43,511 bases of DNA from Thermoplasmata archaeon (GTDB taxonomy: Archaea; Thermoplasmatota; Thermoplasmata; Lutacidiplasmatales; UBA184). The notes under the pieces are model-generated. The model saw nothing but the letters and a program-made list of their open reading frames with translations. It was not told where the DNA came from and searched no databases. A program made the position numbers and the translations under genes. Of this stretch, positions 31,458 through 40,419 are shown piece after piece. The stretch lies in NCBI GenBank assembly GCA_030037735.1, contig JASHQC010000017.1, forward strand, positions 1 through 43,511, read 5' to 3'. How positions within the stretch are numbered: position 1 is the stretch's first letter; each line of letters begins with the position of its first letter.

Positions 31458-32354
31458 ATGACCAAGTGTCCTGCGTGTCTTGCGCGGTTCGGGCCGGGGG
31501 ATTATGGCGCCCTGAGCCACCACTTGGCGGAGGGCGCCGACGCGAGTGACTCGCCGCACGTCCGCTGGCTCAATCAAAACATCACTCGAAAGAAGACGGC
31601 CCCCGCCGACCTCGACGGACCGCTTCGAACGTTCTTCGGCCTGGGCTCCTCTCCTCTGTCCCGTTGGATCAAGAAGCGCTTCATCGCGAAGTTCTACGGA
31701 AATCCCCCTCACCCGTTCCCCATGGCCCTCCAACATCCGTCGCGCGCTACCCTTCTGGGGTACGTCTTCGAGCACCAGCACTTCCTCCGCCAATGGGTGC
31801 GTTCCTGTGCGTACATCATGGCGCGCACCGACGAGCCTGAGGTGGCCCGGTATGAGCTCGACAACCTCAATACCGAGTTCGGGGGGTTCGGAACGCCGTC
31901 GCCCTCCCACTACGAACTGCTGCTGCAGATGGGCGAGAGTCTAGGAATACCCCGGGCCGAAGTGCTCCGGACCCCTCCCCTCCCTTCCACGGCATTCGCG
32001 GTCCGGGAATGGAACCGTATCGCCACCGAGGAGCACTGGGTCGAGGCGATGGCCGCCATGCACAGTCTCGAGCTGATCGCGAACCGCGACCTGGTTAAGG
32101 AGGGCGCGTCGATCCGGTACTTTGAGCCCGATATTCTTTCCGGCTCGGAGGTCACGAAGGCGACTCAGGCGTTCCTTAGGGAGGGTTACGAGGCCGACGT
32201 CGGACATTCCGACGAGGCTCTCGCCCTCGTCGATCAGTTCGCCACCTCCGTGGGCCGCGTGGAGGACGTACAATCCACCTTTCTCCGCTCGGCGGACTTA
32301 TTCGACGATTACCTGATCGCCCGGCTCGAGCGGGGAGCACAGTTTGAACGTTAA
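31458..32354 (+). CDS. C2H2 zinc finger fused to haem-oxygenase-fold (PqqC/CADD-like) metalloenzyme
   Basis: A 298-residue protein. It starts with a likely zinc finger: Cys4-x2-Cys7 and His21/His22/His34. Residues about 80-290 form a helical TenA/PqqC-like domain with candidate metal ligands: Glu105/His106/His108 in FEHQHF, Glu140, His151/Glu153 in HYELL, His202/Glu205 in MHSLE, and His250 in ADVGHSDEALALVD. This pattern is that of haem-oxygenase-like diiron oxygenases (CADD, UndA, SznF) and iron-containing redox enzymes. Those use O2 to make or modify small molecules or cofactors. The zinc finger fusion is unusual and may bring nucleic acid or a partner protein. The stop overlaps the next gene start by 11 bases. 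Confidence 0.75.
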   Translation: MTKCPACLARFGPGDYGALSHHLAEGADASDSPHVRWLNQNITRKKTAPADLDGPLRTFFGLGSSPLSRWIKKRFIAKFYGNPPHPFPMALQHPSRATLLGYVFEHQHFLRQWVRSCAYIMARTDEPEVARYELDNLNTEFGGFGTPSPSHYELLLQMGESLGIPRAEVLRTPPLPSTAFAVREWNRIATEEHWVEAMAAMHSLELIANRDLVKEGASIRYFEPDILSGSEVTKATQAFLREGYEADVGHSDEALALVDQFATSVGRVEDVQSTFLRSADLFDDYLIARLERGAQFER

Positions 32355-32649
32355 CTACACGGCCTGCGCGATCTGCGACTCGAGCTGGGGGAATCTCTGG
32401 GAAGAAGTGGAAGGGACCCGACTGTTCTTCTGCTGCGATATTTGCCGGATCCAGTTTCGAAACCTGGTGGGCCGCATCAAGTCCGAGACAGGGTGGCCGA
32501 CGATCGACTCCCTGGTTATCTCTGGGGACCGTCGGGGGAGGATCTGCCACGCCACGCAAGGGACGGCGTCGTACCGGTGCTTCGTGGCGTTCAACGCTGA
32601 GGGGGTCATCCGCACCTTCCGCACGGAGGCCTCGGCCATCCCGTCGTGA
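32344..32649 (+). CDS. Ta0938-like zinc-binding protein
   Basis: A 101-residue protein, TTG start inside the upstream gene's last codons, so the two are translationally coupled. It resembles the Thermoplasma acidophilum protein Ta0938, a small zinc-binding protein of unknown function whose structure was solved by structural genomics: CAICDSSWGNLWEEVEG (Cys8, Cys11) followed by LFFCCDICRIQFRN (Cys30, Cys31, Cys34) and then GWPTIDSL. FxCCxxC also looks like a TRASH/YHS metal-binding knuckle. Coupling to a diiron-type oxygenase gene suggests metal supply or subunit function. The Ta0938 match is from memory of the family, not from a search. Confidence 0.75.
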   Translation: MNVNYTACAICDSSWGNLWEEVEGTRLFFCCDICRIQFRNLVGRIKSETGWPTIDSLVISGDRRGRICHATQGTASYRCFVAFNAEGVIRTFRTEASAIPS

Positions 32650-32670
32650 ACCGCCGGAGCCGGGAGCGTC

Positions 32671-33456
32671 TCAGGCCGACGTGGGGTGGCCTAACCGCGC
32701 GCGACGGGCACCTCCCAGGACCAGCCCCGGACCGAGGACGATGAACACTGGGACAGCCAGCAGAAGGTAGTCGATGCCCGGGAGGGACGTAAGCAACCCT
32801 AGAAACGGGCCAATCAGCACGAGGAGGAGGAAGGCGTAGAGGGCGGCGCCTCCCTGGACGGCGCCGTTGCGGTAGCGGCGACCCGCGAGCGCCAGCCCCA
32901 CCACGATGCCGAAGCCGCCGAGCCAACCCAGCCAGAAGCCTACGAGGCCGGTGTCGGCCCCGAGTGGCTGACCGGATCGGATGCACGAGAGGGCGCCCGT
33001 CGGGGATTGGTGAAGGCATTGGATCAACGAGCTGCTCGACCCCACCAGTATAGCTGCCGAGACGAGGATGAGCAGGAACCCGATGGAACCGACGATGCAT
33101 AGTACCGACGCGATAGCAAACCGGCCATCGACCTTCCGGAGGGCCGAGAACCCATGTCGATAAAGGAACAATGAGAGGAACAGCAACACCGCCCCTGCCA
33201 GAACGAGATAGCCGGTCGTATCGATCAGCGTGGCATTGTACGTGAAGAACCCGCCCGGATTGTGCGTGGTCAACCAGAGGAATAGGATCGGGAGGACGAC
33301 GCCGACGATTCCACCCGCGAGCCCCACACCCGCGCCCGTACCGAGACTGCCCAGTCCTTTGACCTCCCCTTCCCGAGACGGGGCGGACACGGGGGCCATC
33401 GTACTCGTCGCGGCCGGAGCCGAGGCGTCGGGGCCCGTCGCAGCAGGGCCGGACAT
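32671..33456 (-). CDS. Polytopic membrane protein (possibly DUF973-like)
   Basis: A 261-residue protein. An Ala/Pro/Ser-rich N-terminus (1-35) precedes six hydrophobic helices separated by short loops. The sequence is Gly/Leu/Val-rich throughout with no catalytic motif. Archaeal DUF973 membrane proteins have this size and layout, so that is a possible family, but no diagnostic motif was seen. It lies convergent with the Ta0938-like gene, 21 bases apart. Confidence 0.6.
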   Translation of the reverse strand: MSGPAATGPDASAPAATSTMAPVSAPSREGEVKGLGSLGTGAGVGLAGGIVGVVLPILFLWLTTHNPGGFFTYNATLIDTTGYLVLAGAVLLFLSLFLYRHGFSALRKVDGRFAIASVLCIVGSIGFLLILVSAAILVGSSSSLIQCLHQSPTGALSCIRSGQPLGADTGLVGFWLGWLGGFGIVVGLALAGRRYRNGAVQGGAALYAFLLLVLIGPFLGLLTSLPGIDYLLLAVPVFIVLGPGLVLGGARRARLGHPTSA

Positions 33457-33543
33457 GCTCCTCAGCCACCCGATTCGGCTACTTAGAAACGGCGACGAGG
33501 GACCTTCGGCCTGTCCTGGAATGCCACCCCTTGAGCGACGAGC

Positions 33544-34950
33544 CTAGTCGATGAGCTCGCGAGCGCATTCCGAGAAAACGTTCGTGTGTAGGTCCACATC
33601 CGCCACCTCCGTCTGGGGAGACATTAGGGCCATGTTATGGAACGGAGTCAGAAGGATTCCGCGGTTCAGTGCGTAGAGATGGACGAATCGGTCCAGCTCT
33701 AGGTCCTTCGACGCGATCGCCTCCCCGCCATTGCGGGGAGGGGTCGACCGGAATCGGTACTCCGCCCGGGCGCCGAGCCGCGTGACGTGCCATGGGAGCG
33801 AACACTCTCGAATGGCTCGCTCGACCCCAGCCGTCCACCGTTTCGCGAGTGGAATCATTCGGCGGTAGGACGCGGGGGTAATCACGTGCTCCAGAGTCGC
33901 TCGCATCGCGGCAGCGGCCACCGGATTTCCTGAGAGGGTGCCGCCGATGCCGCTTTCGTCACCCGTATCCGCCCGAGCCTTGGGAAGACTGGGCTCTGCG
34001 ATGCCTTCGGCCATGCCGAAGGCGGCCGCCGGAATTCCGCTGGCCACCGGCTTGCCCAAAGTGATCATGTCGGGGGCCAAGTGGTGCGCACCCGTGTACC
34101 CTGCGGGCCCCTCGCACAGGGTGTGCGTCTCATCGATAATCAGAATCGTTCCAGTTCTACGAGCGATCTCTCGTAACTGGTCGTGGTAACCGGGGTCGGG
34201 CAGGATAATCCCCTGGTTGGTCATCGCTGGCTCGGCGAGGACCGCGGCTACGTCCCGCGGAGCCAGAGCCCGTTCCAGCGCGGGGACGTCGTTGAATTCG
34301 ATCACCTTGGTCGTGATCGAGGGATCCACCGGTGGGCCGATGCTGCCCGGATTGGGAGCGATGCGTCCGTCCTCCAGTTCCACCAAGGCCTCATCCACGC
34401 TGCCGTGGTAACACCCGTTGAAGACTAGGACTTTCGGACGCTGCGTCACTTCACGAGCGATCCGGATGGCGAATCGATTGGCATCCGTGGCGGTCATGGC
34501 CAGCTGCCAATACGGTAGCCCGAAGCGGCGCGCGAGCTCCTGGCCCACCCAGACGGAGTCCTCCGTCGGAAGCATCGTAGTGATTCCCCGTCGAAGCTGG
34601 CGGGTGATGGCGCGCACGACAACGGGAGGCGAGTGGCCAAACATCGAGCCGGTGTCCCCGAGGCAAAAATCGACGTACCGGTGCCCATCGACGTCCCAGA
34701 TCCGTGCTCCCTCGGCCCGGTCCACGAACACGGGATACGGTCCGGCCCAGCGGGCCATCCAGTTCATCGGTACTCCGGCGAGCAGAGAACGGCGTGCCCG
34801 TTCGAAGAGCTCCCCGGACCGGGGGTTCTGATCCTCGAACCGTGCGAGCTCACGGGCGAGCAGTCGTGCGAGCCGGAGGCGGTCGATTGTGCGTCCTCCG
34901 CTTGCCATGGAGGAACCCGACTGATTGACGGCCCCGGTCCGGCGCGCCAT
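33544..34950 (-). CDS. Class III PLP-dependent aminotransferase (glutamate-1-semialdehyde aminomutase-like)
   Basis: A 468-residue class III aminotransferase. It has the family segments in order: DVDGHRYVDFCLGDTGSMFGH (86-106), the phosphate-binding YHGS (181-184), IIDETH (271-276; Asp273 contacts the PLP ring), and the Schiff-base lysine in ITLGKPVASG (Lys300). GGTLSGNPVAAAAM is also conserved. This set is shared by glutamate-1-semialdehyde aminomutase and the related aspartate/omega-aminotransferases; no haem biosynthesis gene is nearby, so the substrate is open. The ATG immediately follows the stop of the mscS gene (TAAATG), showing translational coupling. ATG 34908 is an alternative start. 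Confidence 0.9.
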   Translation of the reverse strand: MARRTGAVNQSGSSMASGGRTIDRLRLARLLARELARFEDQNPRSGELFERARRSLLAGVPMNWMARWAGPYPVFVDRAEGARIWDVDGHRYVDFCLGDTGSMFGHSPPVVVRAITRQLRRGITTMLPTEDSVWVGQELARRFGLPYWQLAMTATDANRFAIRIAREVTQRPKVLVFNGCYHGSVDEALVELEDGRIAPNPGSIGPPVDPSITTKVIEFNDVPALERALAPRDVAAVLAEPAMTNQGIILPDPGYHDQLREIARRTGTILIIDETHTLCEGPAGYTGAHHLAPDMITLGKPVASGIPAAAFGMAEGIAEPSLPKARADTGDESGIGGTLSGNPVAAAAMRATLEHVITPASYRRMIPLAKRWTAGVERAIRECSLPWHVTRLGARAEYRFRSTPPRNGGEAIASKDLELDRFVHLYALNRGILLTPFHNMALMSPQTEVADVDLHTNVFSECARELID

Positions 34951-35769
34951 TTACGGTCCGCTCCGGTTCGGTTCCTTGGAGGCACCCTTCCGAGCTCTCC
35001 TCTCGGGGATCTTCGCTGCATCTCTCTCGTGAGCCCTCTCGGCCGTCGGCTCTGGGCGCGGCTCAGTAACTTTCTCCGCCGGCACCTCCCGGGCCGTTAG
35101 CGGCGGCACCACTCCCTCCAGATGGTATCGTGACACCACGCGGGGAGTCCCCGAATGAATGGTCAGCGGGCCCGCCATCAAATTCGAGTTCGAGACCACG
35201 GTAATGGATCCCTTCTCGTTCAGGATCCAGCTGGTCCGTAGGGTCATCCGAATCACCTTACCCTTGATGCCGGAATACGTGACCTCATCGCCAACACGAA
35301 GGGTCCCATCCTCGATCATGAAGAGACCTGCGATGACGTTCGAAAGGGTCGCCTGAAGCGCCAAGGACAGGATCAGCCCGCCCACCGTGGACACGACGAG
35401 AACTGTGAGGTAGGAAGTGAGGTCGGTGTAGTATGCGACCCCAACCACCGCCAAGACGATCCAGAGGGCTCGAATCACGTCTCGGATGCTCACCAGGGTA
35501 GTGTCCTTCAGTCCCGCGCGTTTCCCGAGCCGCCGGACAACCCGCGAGAGCCCCTCGCCCAGCGCGGCGAGAAGAACCACAATGACCACGGACCCTAGGA
35601 TCAACTCCCACAGAGGAAGAGTCAAGAAGTTCAGCGACCGAGCGACAGCGAACCGGAGGGTAGCAAAAGCCCTAGTGGTGGGGCCTGATCCCGGAAATGC
35701 TTCAGAAGCCCGGGAGAAGTCGATGGGAGCCGGGGTCACAAAAACTAAATTGAACGGATTCCGAGTCAT
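34951..35769 (-). CDS. mscS: Small-conductance mechanosensitive channel (MscS family)
   Basis: A 272-residue MscS-family channel: three hydrophobic helices (about 50-75, 93-113, 116-140), the last being the Gly/Ala-rich pore helix (LVVSTVGGLILSLALQATLSNVIAGLFM), followed by the beta domain (LRVGDEVTYSGIKGKVIRM, SITVVSNSNLM). It opens under membrane tension to release solutes in osmotic downshift. After about 210 the tail is long, charged and probably disordered. The gene is directly followed by the aminotransferase start (TAAATG); such coupling of an ion channel with an enzyme is unusual. Confidence 0.9.
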   Translation of the reverse strand: MTRNPFNLVFVTPAPIDFSRASEAFPGSGPTTRAFATLRFAVARSLNFLTLPLWELILGSVVIVVLLAALGEGLSRVVRRLGKRAGLKDTTLVSIRDVIRALWIVLAVVGVAYYTDLTSYLTVLVVSTVGGLILSLALQATLSNVIAGLFMIEDGTLRVGDEVTYSGIKGKVIRMTLRTSWILNEKGSITVVSNSNLMAGPLTIHSGTPRVVSRYHLEGVVPPLTAREVPAEKVTEPRPEPTAERAHERDAAKIPERRARKGASKEPNRSGP

Positions 35770-35884
35770 TTCGTCAGGCTGACGGCCCTAACTCGCCAGC
35801 ACATCATTCCCGTGGGAGGTGGGCGACGGCCCCATCTGACCTGCCGGAGCCGGTGCGGGCGAAGGGAGGCGAGGTCACGGCATA

Positions 35885-38341
35885 ATGAATCGGTCAATGA
35901 GCGACCACTGGCGCGCGCGGCGATGGACTGTTGCCGGCTCGGCACTCGCCGTGGCACTGATCCTCGTGGGCCCCGGATTCTCCGCTGTGAGTCAAGGGGG
36001 GTCGGCCTTGCCTGTAGAAAAGGGGAGCGACGGTTCCCCTTCACTTGACAGGAATTCCGTTGGTCGTGAGCCTTCCGCTCCCGCCCATTCGGTAGCCGTG
36101 GACGGTACCATCTACTACGTGGATTTCACGGCCGGCGCCGATACGAATTCGGGAACCAGCGCTGCGGCTTCCTGGAAGCACGCACCGGGGGACCCCGACG
36201 CGACCGGCCTTGCGGCAAGCACCACGCTCCAACCGGGGGACACGGTGGTGTTCAAGGGCGGGGTCGTCTACAATGGCACCGTCGATCTGCCGTGGAGCGG
36301 GCTCCCCGGGCGGCCCATCACGTATGACGGGAACTCCGCTGGAACCTTCGGCACGGGTCGGGCTATCATCGACGGAATGGGACAGGCCCGGGGCCCGCTC
36401 GCGAACCAGTTTGGGTTCGTCGGCGGGGAAACCTGGAACGGAGTGGAGGATGTGGGGGTCTCCGACGTCGTCATCGAGAACTTCGAGATCCGGGACCTCC
36501 GCTATATCTGGAACGATACCGGGGGCGGGTGGAACAACGGCCCCCAAGGCATCGAGATCGCGGGAGTCGGCTCCAACATCACAATCGAAAACTGCTGGAT
36601 ACACGACATTCAGCCCATCGCGCTCGCGGTCAACAACAACAGTGAGGTCATGGGATCGTTGAACGCGTGGGCCTCGGTCCACGTGACGGCCACCACGTTC
36701 AATGACTCGAACGTGAGCCTCGCCCAGTACGCGGGCACCGCGGGGTCCCTCGCCCACTACAAGATCTATGTGGGATGGGGTAGCGACGACTACACCATCG
36801 CTTCTGCGTACCTGGGACCGTATTGGACGAACAACAACACCCTACAGGTCTATCAAGACCTCAATCTGACCATGCCCGGCTGGAACACGGCGTACAGCGA
36901 TCCGGTGGGCGCGGCCCCCGCGTACGGCTACTCGATCTTCAATATGACACAGGGCCCGATGTACGGGAAGGAGAGTTCCGACATCTCGGTCTCCTCTCAC
37001 GCGCACGCCTCTATCCTCGATAACACCCTCTCGGACGCCGGGACGGGCATTGGACTGAGCCAGGACAACGACTCCCTCGTGGAAGGGAACGACCTCTCCA
37101 GTGTCTCGTGGGGAATCGCGGGCGGAAGTGGGGAGGTACCGGCCGCGGCAATGGTGAACGTCACGATCGCATTCAACCACATCCACGACTTCTATCCCTA
37201 TGTCAAGTACGGATACTGGTCGGGTTGGCACGGCGACGGCGTGTACCTGTTCGCGGGGTCGAACAGCTACGCGACGATCCGGAATTATCTGCTGGAAGGC
37301 AACGAGTTTTCGGGCTACATTCCCGAGGCGACGGCGGACATCTACTGCGAGGACGCCGACTACGTCAACGTGACAGTCTACGACAACATCTTCGCGGCTT
37401 CGGGCGCGTGGATGATCCGAATCTCGGCGGATCCCGGGTCGATCCTCAACGAGGTCCGGGTGTACAATAACGACTTCGTGATGGCTCCACTGGACGAGAG
37501 CCCCGCCATTCTCTTCCAGGGAGGGGTTACCAACGTCAGCCTCCGTAACAACATCGTGTGGATCCCCTCCGGGTGGGGGGCCGTTTTCTCCTTCGATCCC
37601 GCCGGGCTCTCTCCCCTAGGCAGCGATTACAATTTGCTGGGGAGCGACTATGCCTACGCGGGCGACATCGGGTACAACGGCTCCGAGCCCACTCTGGCGC
37701 AATGGGTGGGCGGGAACTACAGTTTCCCGCACGACCAGCACAGCCTGATTGACGAGAGCCCGGAGTTCGTGAACTTTCCCGTCTTTGAGGCCTACCTCAA
37801 CGGGGGAACGGCGAGCAATGTCACGCTACAGATCGAAGACCCAGCGGTCAATCCCCATGTGAACGCCACATTCCGGGTGGGGGACCATGTCGAGTACGAC
37901 TATGACGGGATACTGAGAACCGTGACCGCGGTAGGCGCGGGAATTCCGCAACCCTGGGTCGAGTTCTCTCCCGCACTGTCGGGCCCCCCGACCACCGGTG
38001 ATTTCCTGACCGACTGGGGAAACGGCACGAACCTCACGCTGAACCTCCATGTCCGGGCCACGTCCCCCGTGGTTGGAGCTGGGATCAATCTTGCTGGCCA
38101 GGTACCGGCGATCGACGCGGACGGGAACGCCCGTCCACTTTCAGGCCCATGGGACATCGGAGCCTACGTCTTCGCCCCGGGGTCGGCGCTGCCCGCGAAG
38201 CCAGTCTCCGGACCGTATTGGACTCTTTGGGCCGAAATACTGGCCGGGTCCACGGTCATAGCCGCCGCCGTTGTCACAGGGCTTCATCTCCAACGACGCG
38301 GGACCAAACGGGATTCCCCGACCCCGCCGCCCAAAGTTTGA
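35885..38341 (+). CDS. Right-handed beta-helix surface protein with C-terminal anchor
   Basis: An 818-residue exported protein. The first 40 residues form a signal peptide (RARRWTVAGSALAVALILVG). From about 70 to 560 the sequence is beta-helical: repeats with VxIxNxxIxxxxx character such as DVVIENFEIRDL, ITIENCWIHDI, and the later VYDNIFAASGAW and VSLRNNIVWIP, typical of pectate-lyase-like/NosD-type PbH1 repeats. There are many Asn-x-Thr/Ser sites for archaeal N-glycosylation. A C-terminal membrane helix (WAEILAGSTVIAAAVVTGLHL) and basic tail (QRRGTKRD) anchor it in the membrane. It could bind or cleave polysaccharide, or form part of the cell surface. Confidence 0.85.
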   Translation: MNRSMSDHWRARRWTVAGSALAVALILVGPGFSAVSQGGSALPVEKGSDGSPSLDRNSVGREPSAPAHSVAVDGTIYYVDFTAGADTNSGTSAAASWKHAPGDPDATGLAASTTLQPGDTVVFKGGVVYNGTVDLPWSGLPGRPITYDGNSAGTFGTGRAIIDGMGQARGPLANQFGFVGGETWNGVEDVGVSDVVIENFEIRDLRYIWNDTGGGWNNGPQGIEIAGVGSNITIENCWIHDIQPIALAVNNNSEVMGSLNAWASVHVTATTFNDSNVSLAQYAGTAGSLAHYKIYVGWGSDDYTIASAYLGPYWTNNNTLQVYQDLNLTMPGWNTAYSDPVGAAPAYGYSIFNMTQGPMYGKESSDISVSSHAHASILDNTLSDAGTGIGLSQDNDSLVEGNDLSSVSWGIAGGSGEVPAAAMVNVTIAFNHIHDFYPYVKYGYWSGWHGDGVYLFAGSNSYATIRNYLLEGNEFSGYIPEATADIYCEDADYVNVTVYDNIFAASGAWMIRISADPGSILNEVRVYNNDFVMAPLDESPAILFQGGVTNVSLRNNIVWIPSGWGAVFSFDPAGLSPLGSDYNLLGSDYAYAGDIGYNGSEPTLAQWVGGNYSFPHDQHSLIDESPEFVNFPVFEAYLNGGTASNVTLQIEDPAVNPHVNATFRVGDHVEYDYDGILRTVTAVGAGIPQPWVEFSPALSGPPTTGDFLTDWGNGTNLTLNLHVRATSPVVGAGINLAGQVPAIDADGNARPLSGPWDIGAYVFAPGSALPAKPVSGPYWTLWAEILAGSTVIAAAVVTGLHLQRRGTKRDSPTPPPKV

Positions 38342-38464
38342 TCCACGTCGTCGAGTGCCTTGTTGCGATTACCCCTCTTCCGACGTAACCAATTGGTTTA
38401 GGGGTCAGTATCGAATCCCGGTCCTCAGCCGCCGCAGCAGGGCGACTAGGCCGGTCCCTGAACG

Positions 38465-39439
38465 TTACCGGGACTGCCGGATTAGAGACGCCGGGCCGTT
38501 GACTTCCTGCGCCGGTATCTCCGGGAGGTCGGAGAGACCCTCTTGAGTACGGCTCTCGAAGGTCGGAAGGCCTCGCAGCGTGTTCCATATCCAGGGACGA
38601 GAGAACACCACCACCATGGGAACGATGGCGAGTACGACGAGAATCAGGTCGACCCAGAGGCCCGGGACCCATGCGGCGCTAGGCATGCCTAGAATTGTGG
38701 CCCCCGTATTGGGAATCAGCACTACGACGCTCACGAGGGCAAGCACTAGGGCGATGTAGGCCACACCGAGCATACGCAGGTTGGATGTGTTTGCGAGCGC
38801 CGCGATTCGGTTCGACACTGTTCCCAGCCGATTCGCCGCCGCGGCGAGATCGTTCGCCTCAACTGCGTTCCGGAGCGCCACCAAGTCACGGGCTCCTTGA
38901 GCCAAGCCGGCCGAGAGCTCATCGAGATGCGACACTTCGGTCCGGATGGGGGGAAGATCCTCTTCCAACCCCGGAAAATTTGCGCCGAGCGCGCCATCGA
39001 GTTGCGCCACGAGGACCGCCAATCGGACGATCTGCTTCCGCGCAGTGGCGAGTGCGTGTAGCAGAGCACCTAGCTCAGGAAGAGGCGCCGGGTCTGGCTT
39101 CCCCTCAAGAGTATCGAGCCGCCCCCCAAGGGCCTCCAACCGCTCGACGTAGGACCGGTACGCCGCTTGCAGCAAGTTTACGAGAGCCTTCGTCGTCGCG
39201 GGGGTTTTGGAACTCTTCACGGTCAGGCTCTCGGAAACGTCCGGCCCCAGTGAGCGGACTTCGCCGGCGCCAACCCAGAGGCCGTGCCACACGGGCGCGC
39301 CGGCCGGATTGAGGGTCGCCAGCGTGATCAGAGTAGCCCCAGAAGTCCGGAGCACAGGGCGTCGCGATGTATTCAGGTCCGGTTCGCCGATAGCGGCGAG
39401 CGCCTCGGCGAGGGTCGAGGGTTCTCCCACGGTGGTCAA
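38465..39439 (-). CDS. Coiled-coil protein with two C-terminal membrane helices
   Basis: A 324-residue protein, TTG start (GTG 39430 is an alternative). Residues about 80-215 are helical with heptad-like patterns (SYVERLEALGGRLDTLEG, ALRNAVEANDLAAAANRLG). Two membrane helices follow (about 223-243 and 258-280), and a polar C-terminal tail. The overall layout recalls the CorA-type long-helix plus two-helix scheme, but the GMN motif is missing. No family is assigned. It is convergent with the beta-helix gene, 123 bases away. Confidence 0.6.
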   Translation of the reverse strand: MTTVGEPSTLAEALAAIGEPDLNTSRRPVLRTSGATLITLATLNPAGAPVWHGLWVGAGEVRSLGPDVSESLTVKSSKTPATTKALVNLLQAAYRSYVERLEALGGRLDTLEGKPDPAPLPELGALLHALATARKQIVRLAVLVAQLDGALGANFPGLEEDLPPIRTEVSHLDELSAGLAQGARDLVALRNAVEANDLAAAANRLGTVSNRIAALANTSNLRMLGVAYIALVLALVSVVVLIPNTGATILGMPSAAWVPGLWVDLILVVLAIVPMVVVFSRPWIWNTLRGLPTFESRTQEGLSDLPEIPAQEVNGPASLIRQSR

Positions 39440-39628
39440 CGGGGCTCCTGATGCTCGACGTTCTTTGGCTCAGGTTCGGATAATAATCGTATGCGCCCAG
39501 GGGAAGTCTCCGGTTCCAGTCGTCCCGGGACGGACTCGCGTAAGATCGTCTCCTCCGCCGGATTCGATTGCAAGGGCCCGGGCTTACGCCCGCACCCGGG
39601 GGGCTAGTGTAACTAGCGAGCCGACAGG

Positions 39629-39952
39629 CTACGCCGGGATCGGGTCGATGGGTGCCCGCGTGACCCTTGAAAACGGCTCGATTATCCCGAATGTCTTTGC
39701 GCTGATGTTGCTAAGCTTGGGGTGCTGTTTTACCGCGGAGATAATCTCTCCTTCCAAGTATCGTTGCGCAGACGCCGGATCCTCAAAGAGGTAGATCCCG
39801 CCCGACTCTTTCCTAGCCTCATCCATGAGCCAGACCTTCCACAGAAGGCCCGGAACTCGCGCGATAGGCTCCGCAAATGGCGCGAATTCCTTCCCGAGGT
39901 CGTTGGCCGATCCGCTGAAGTTGAAGTTTATCTGGAGAATCTGCTTCGCCAC
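39629..39952 (-). CDS. YdhR-like monooxygenase-family protein
   Basis: A 107-residue alpha/beta-barrel protein from GTG 39952. The conserved YdhR signature is clear: ILQINFNFSG, PFAEPIARVPGLLWKVWLMDEARKESGGIYLFEDPASAQRYL (quoted in parts), and AKTFGIIEPFSRVT near the end. YdhR is a small dimeric putative monooxygenase. ATG/GTG choice: the frame reaches 39991, but GTG 39952 directly precedes the AKQILQ beginning of the family and lies about 40 bases from an ATTATG box A (39989-39994). Confidence 0.88.
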   Translation of the reverse strand: MAKQILQINFNFSGSANDLGKEFAPFAEPIARVPGLLWKVWLMDEARKESGGIYLFEDPASAQRYLEGEIISAVKQHPKLSNISAKTFGIIEPFSRVTRAPIDPIPA

Positions 39953-39988
39953 AGTCCCCACCTCGTGCCCCGGGATGGTTTGGTCCCT

Positions 39989-40013
39989 CATAATGGTACG
40001 CTAAGACTTAGCG
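39989..40013 (-). promoter_or_regulatory. Promoter with perfect palindrome upstream of the YdhR-like gene
   Basis: An ATTATG box A (39989-39994, minus strand) is preceded, 4 bases further upstream, by a palindrome CGCTAAG-A-CTTAGCG (39999-40013), 7-base arms around one base. This is where an archaeal repressor or activator would block or recruit TFB. It is the strongest operator candidate in the window. Confidence 0.5.
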
Positions 40014-40419
40014 CTCCTCGAGAGCGCGAATGAGACCCGGAGGACCGGAGTAGAAGAGATCTAACCCCGAGCGGATTCGCTGGTTGTTTCCGAAGAAACG
40101 GGGTACGATCTCTGCCGATTGCCCGGGGGACTCGAGGCATCGACTCCGAACCCCAGTTTTAAGGCACCCCGGCCCCCCCGTCCGTCGAGGGAGCCCTTCG
40201 TGAAAAACCCCCTGCGTGCGAAAGGGTCCTTCTGCTCAGGGCGGCGGCCATACGCCGGAAGAGCGCGGCTTCCGCCCGATCCGAGGGTCGAGCGAGTACT
40301 ACCTGCGCTTCCTCGGCCCCCGGCCTAGACCTCCCTTGGCGGGGATCCACCGCGTTGGCTACCGAGCCCTCACCCGACCGCCGGCTATCTATACATTGAA
40401 GTGCGGCTAGGGGGAGAGC
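40014..40419. other. Intergenic region with possible small ORF (40216-40410, plus)
   Basis: About 400 bases without a confident gene. A TTTTAA (40157-40162) could be a promoter. A 64-residue frame (GTG 40216 to 40410) has a segment EERGFRPIRGSSEYYLRFLG that looks protein-like, but the rest is low-complexity, so I leave it unassigned. Confidence 0.35.

Noticed and set aside
38465-39439. CorA magnesium transporter
   Set aside because: Long-helix plus two-helix layout fits, but the essential GMN motif between helices is absent.
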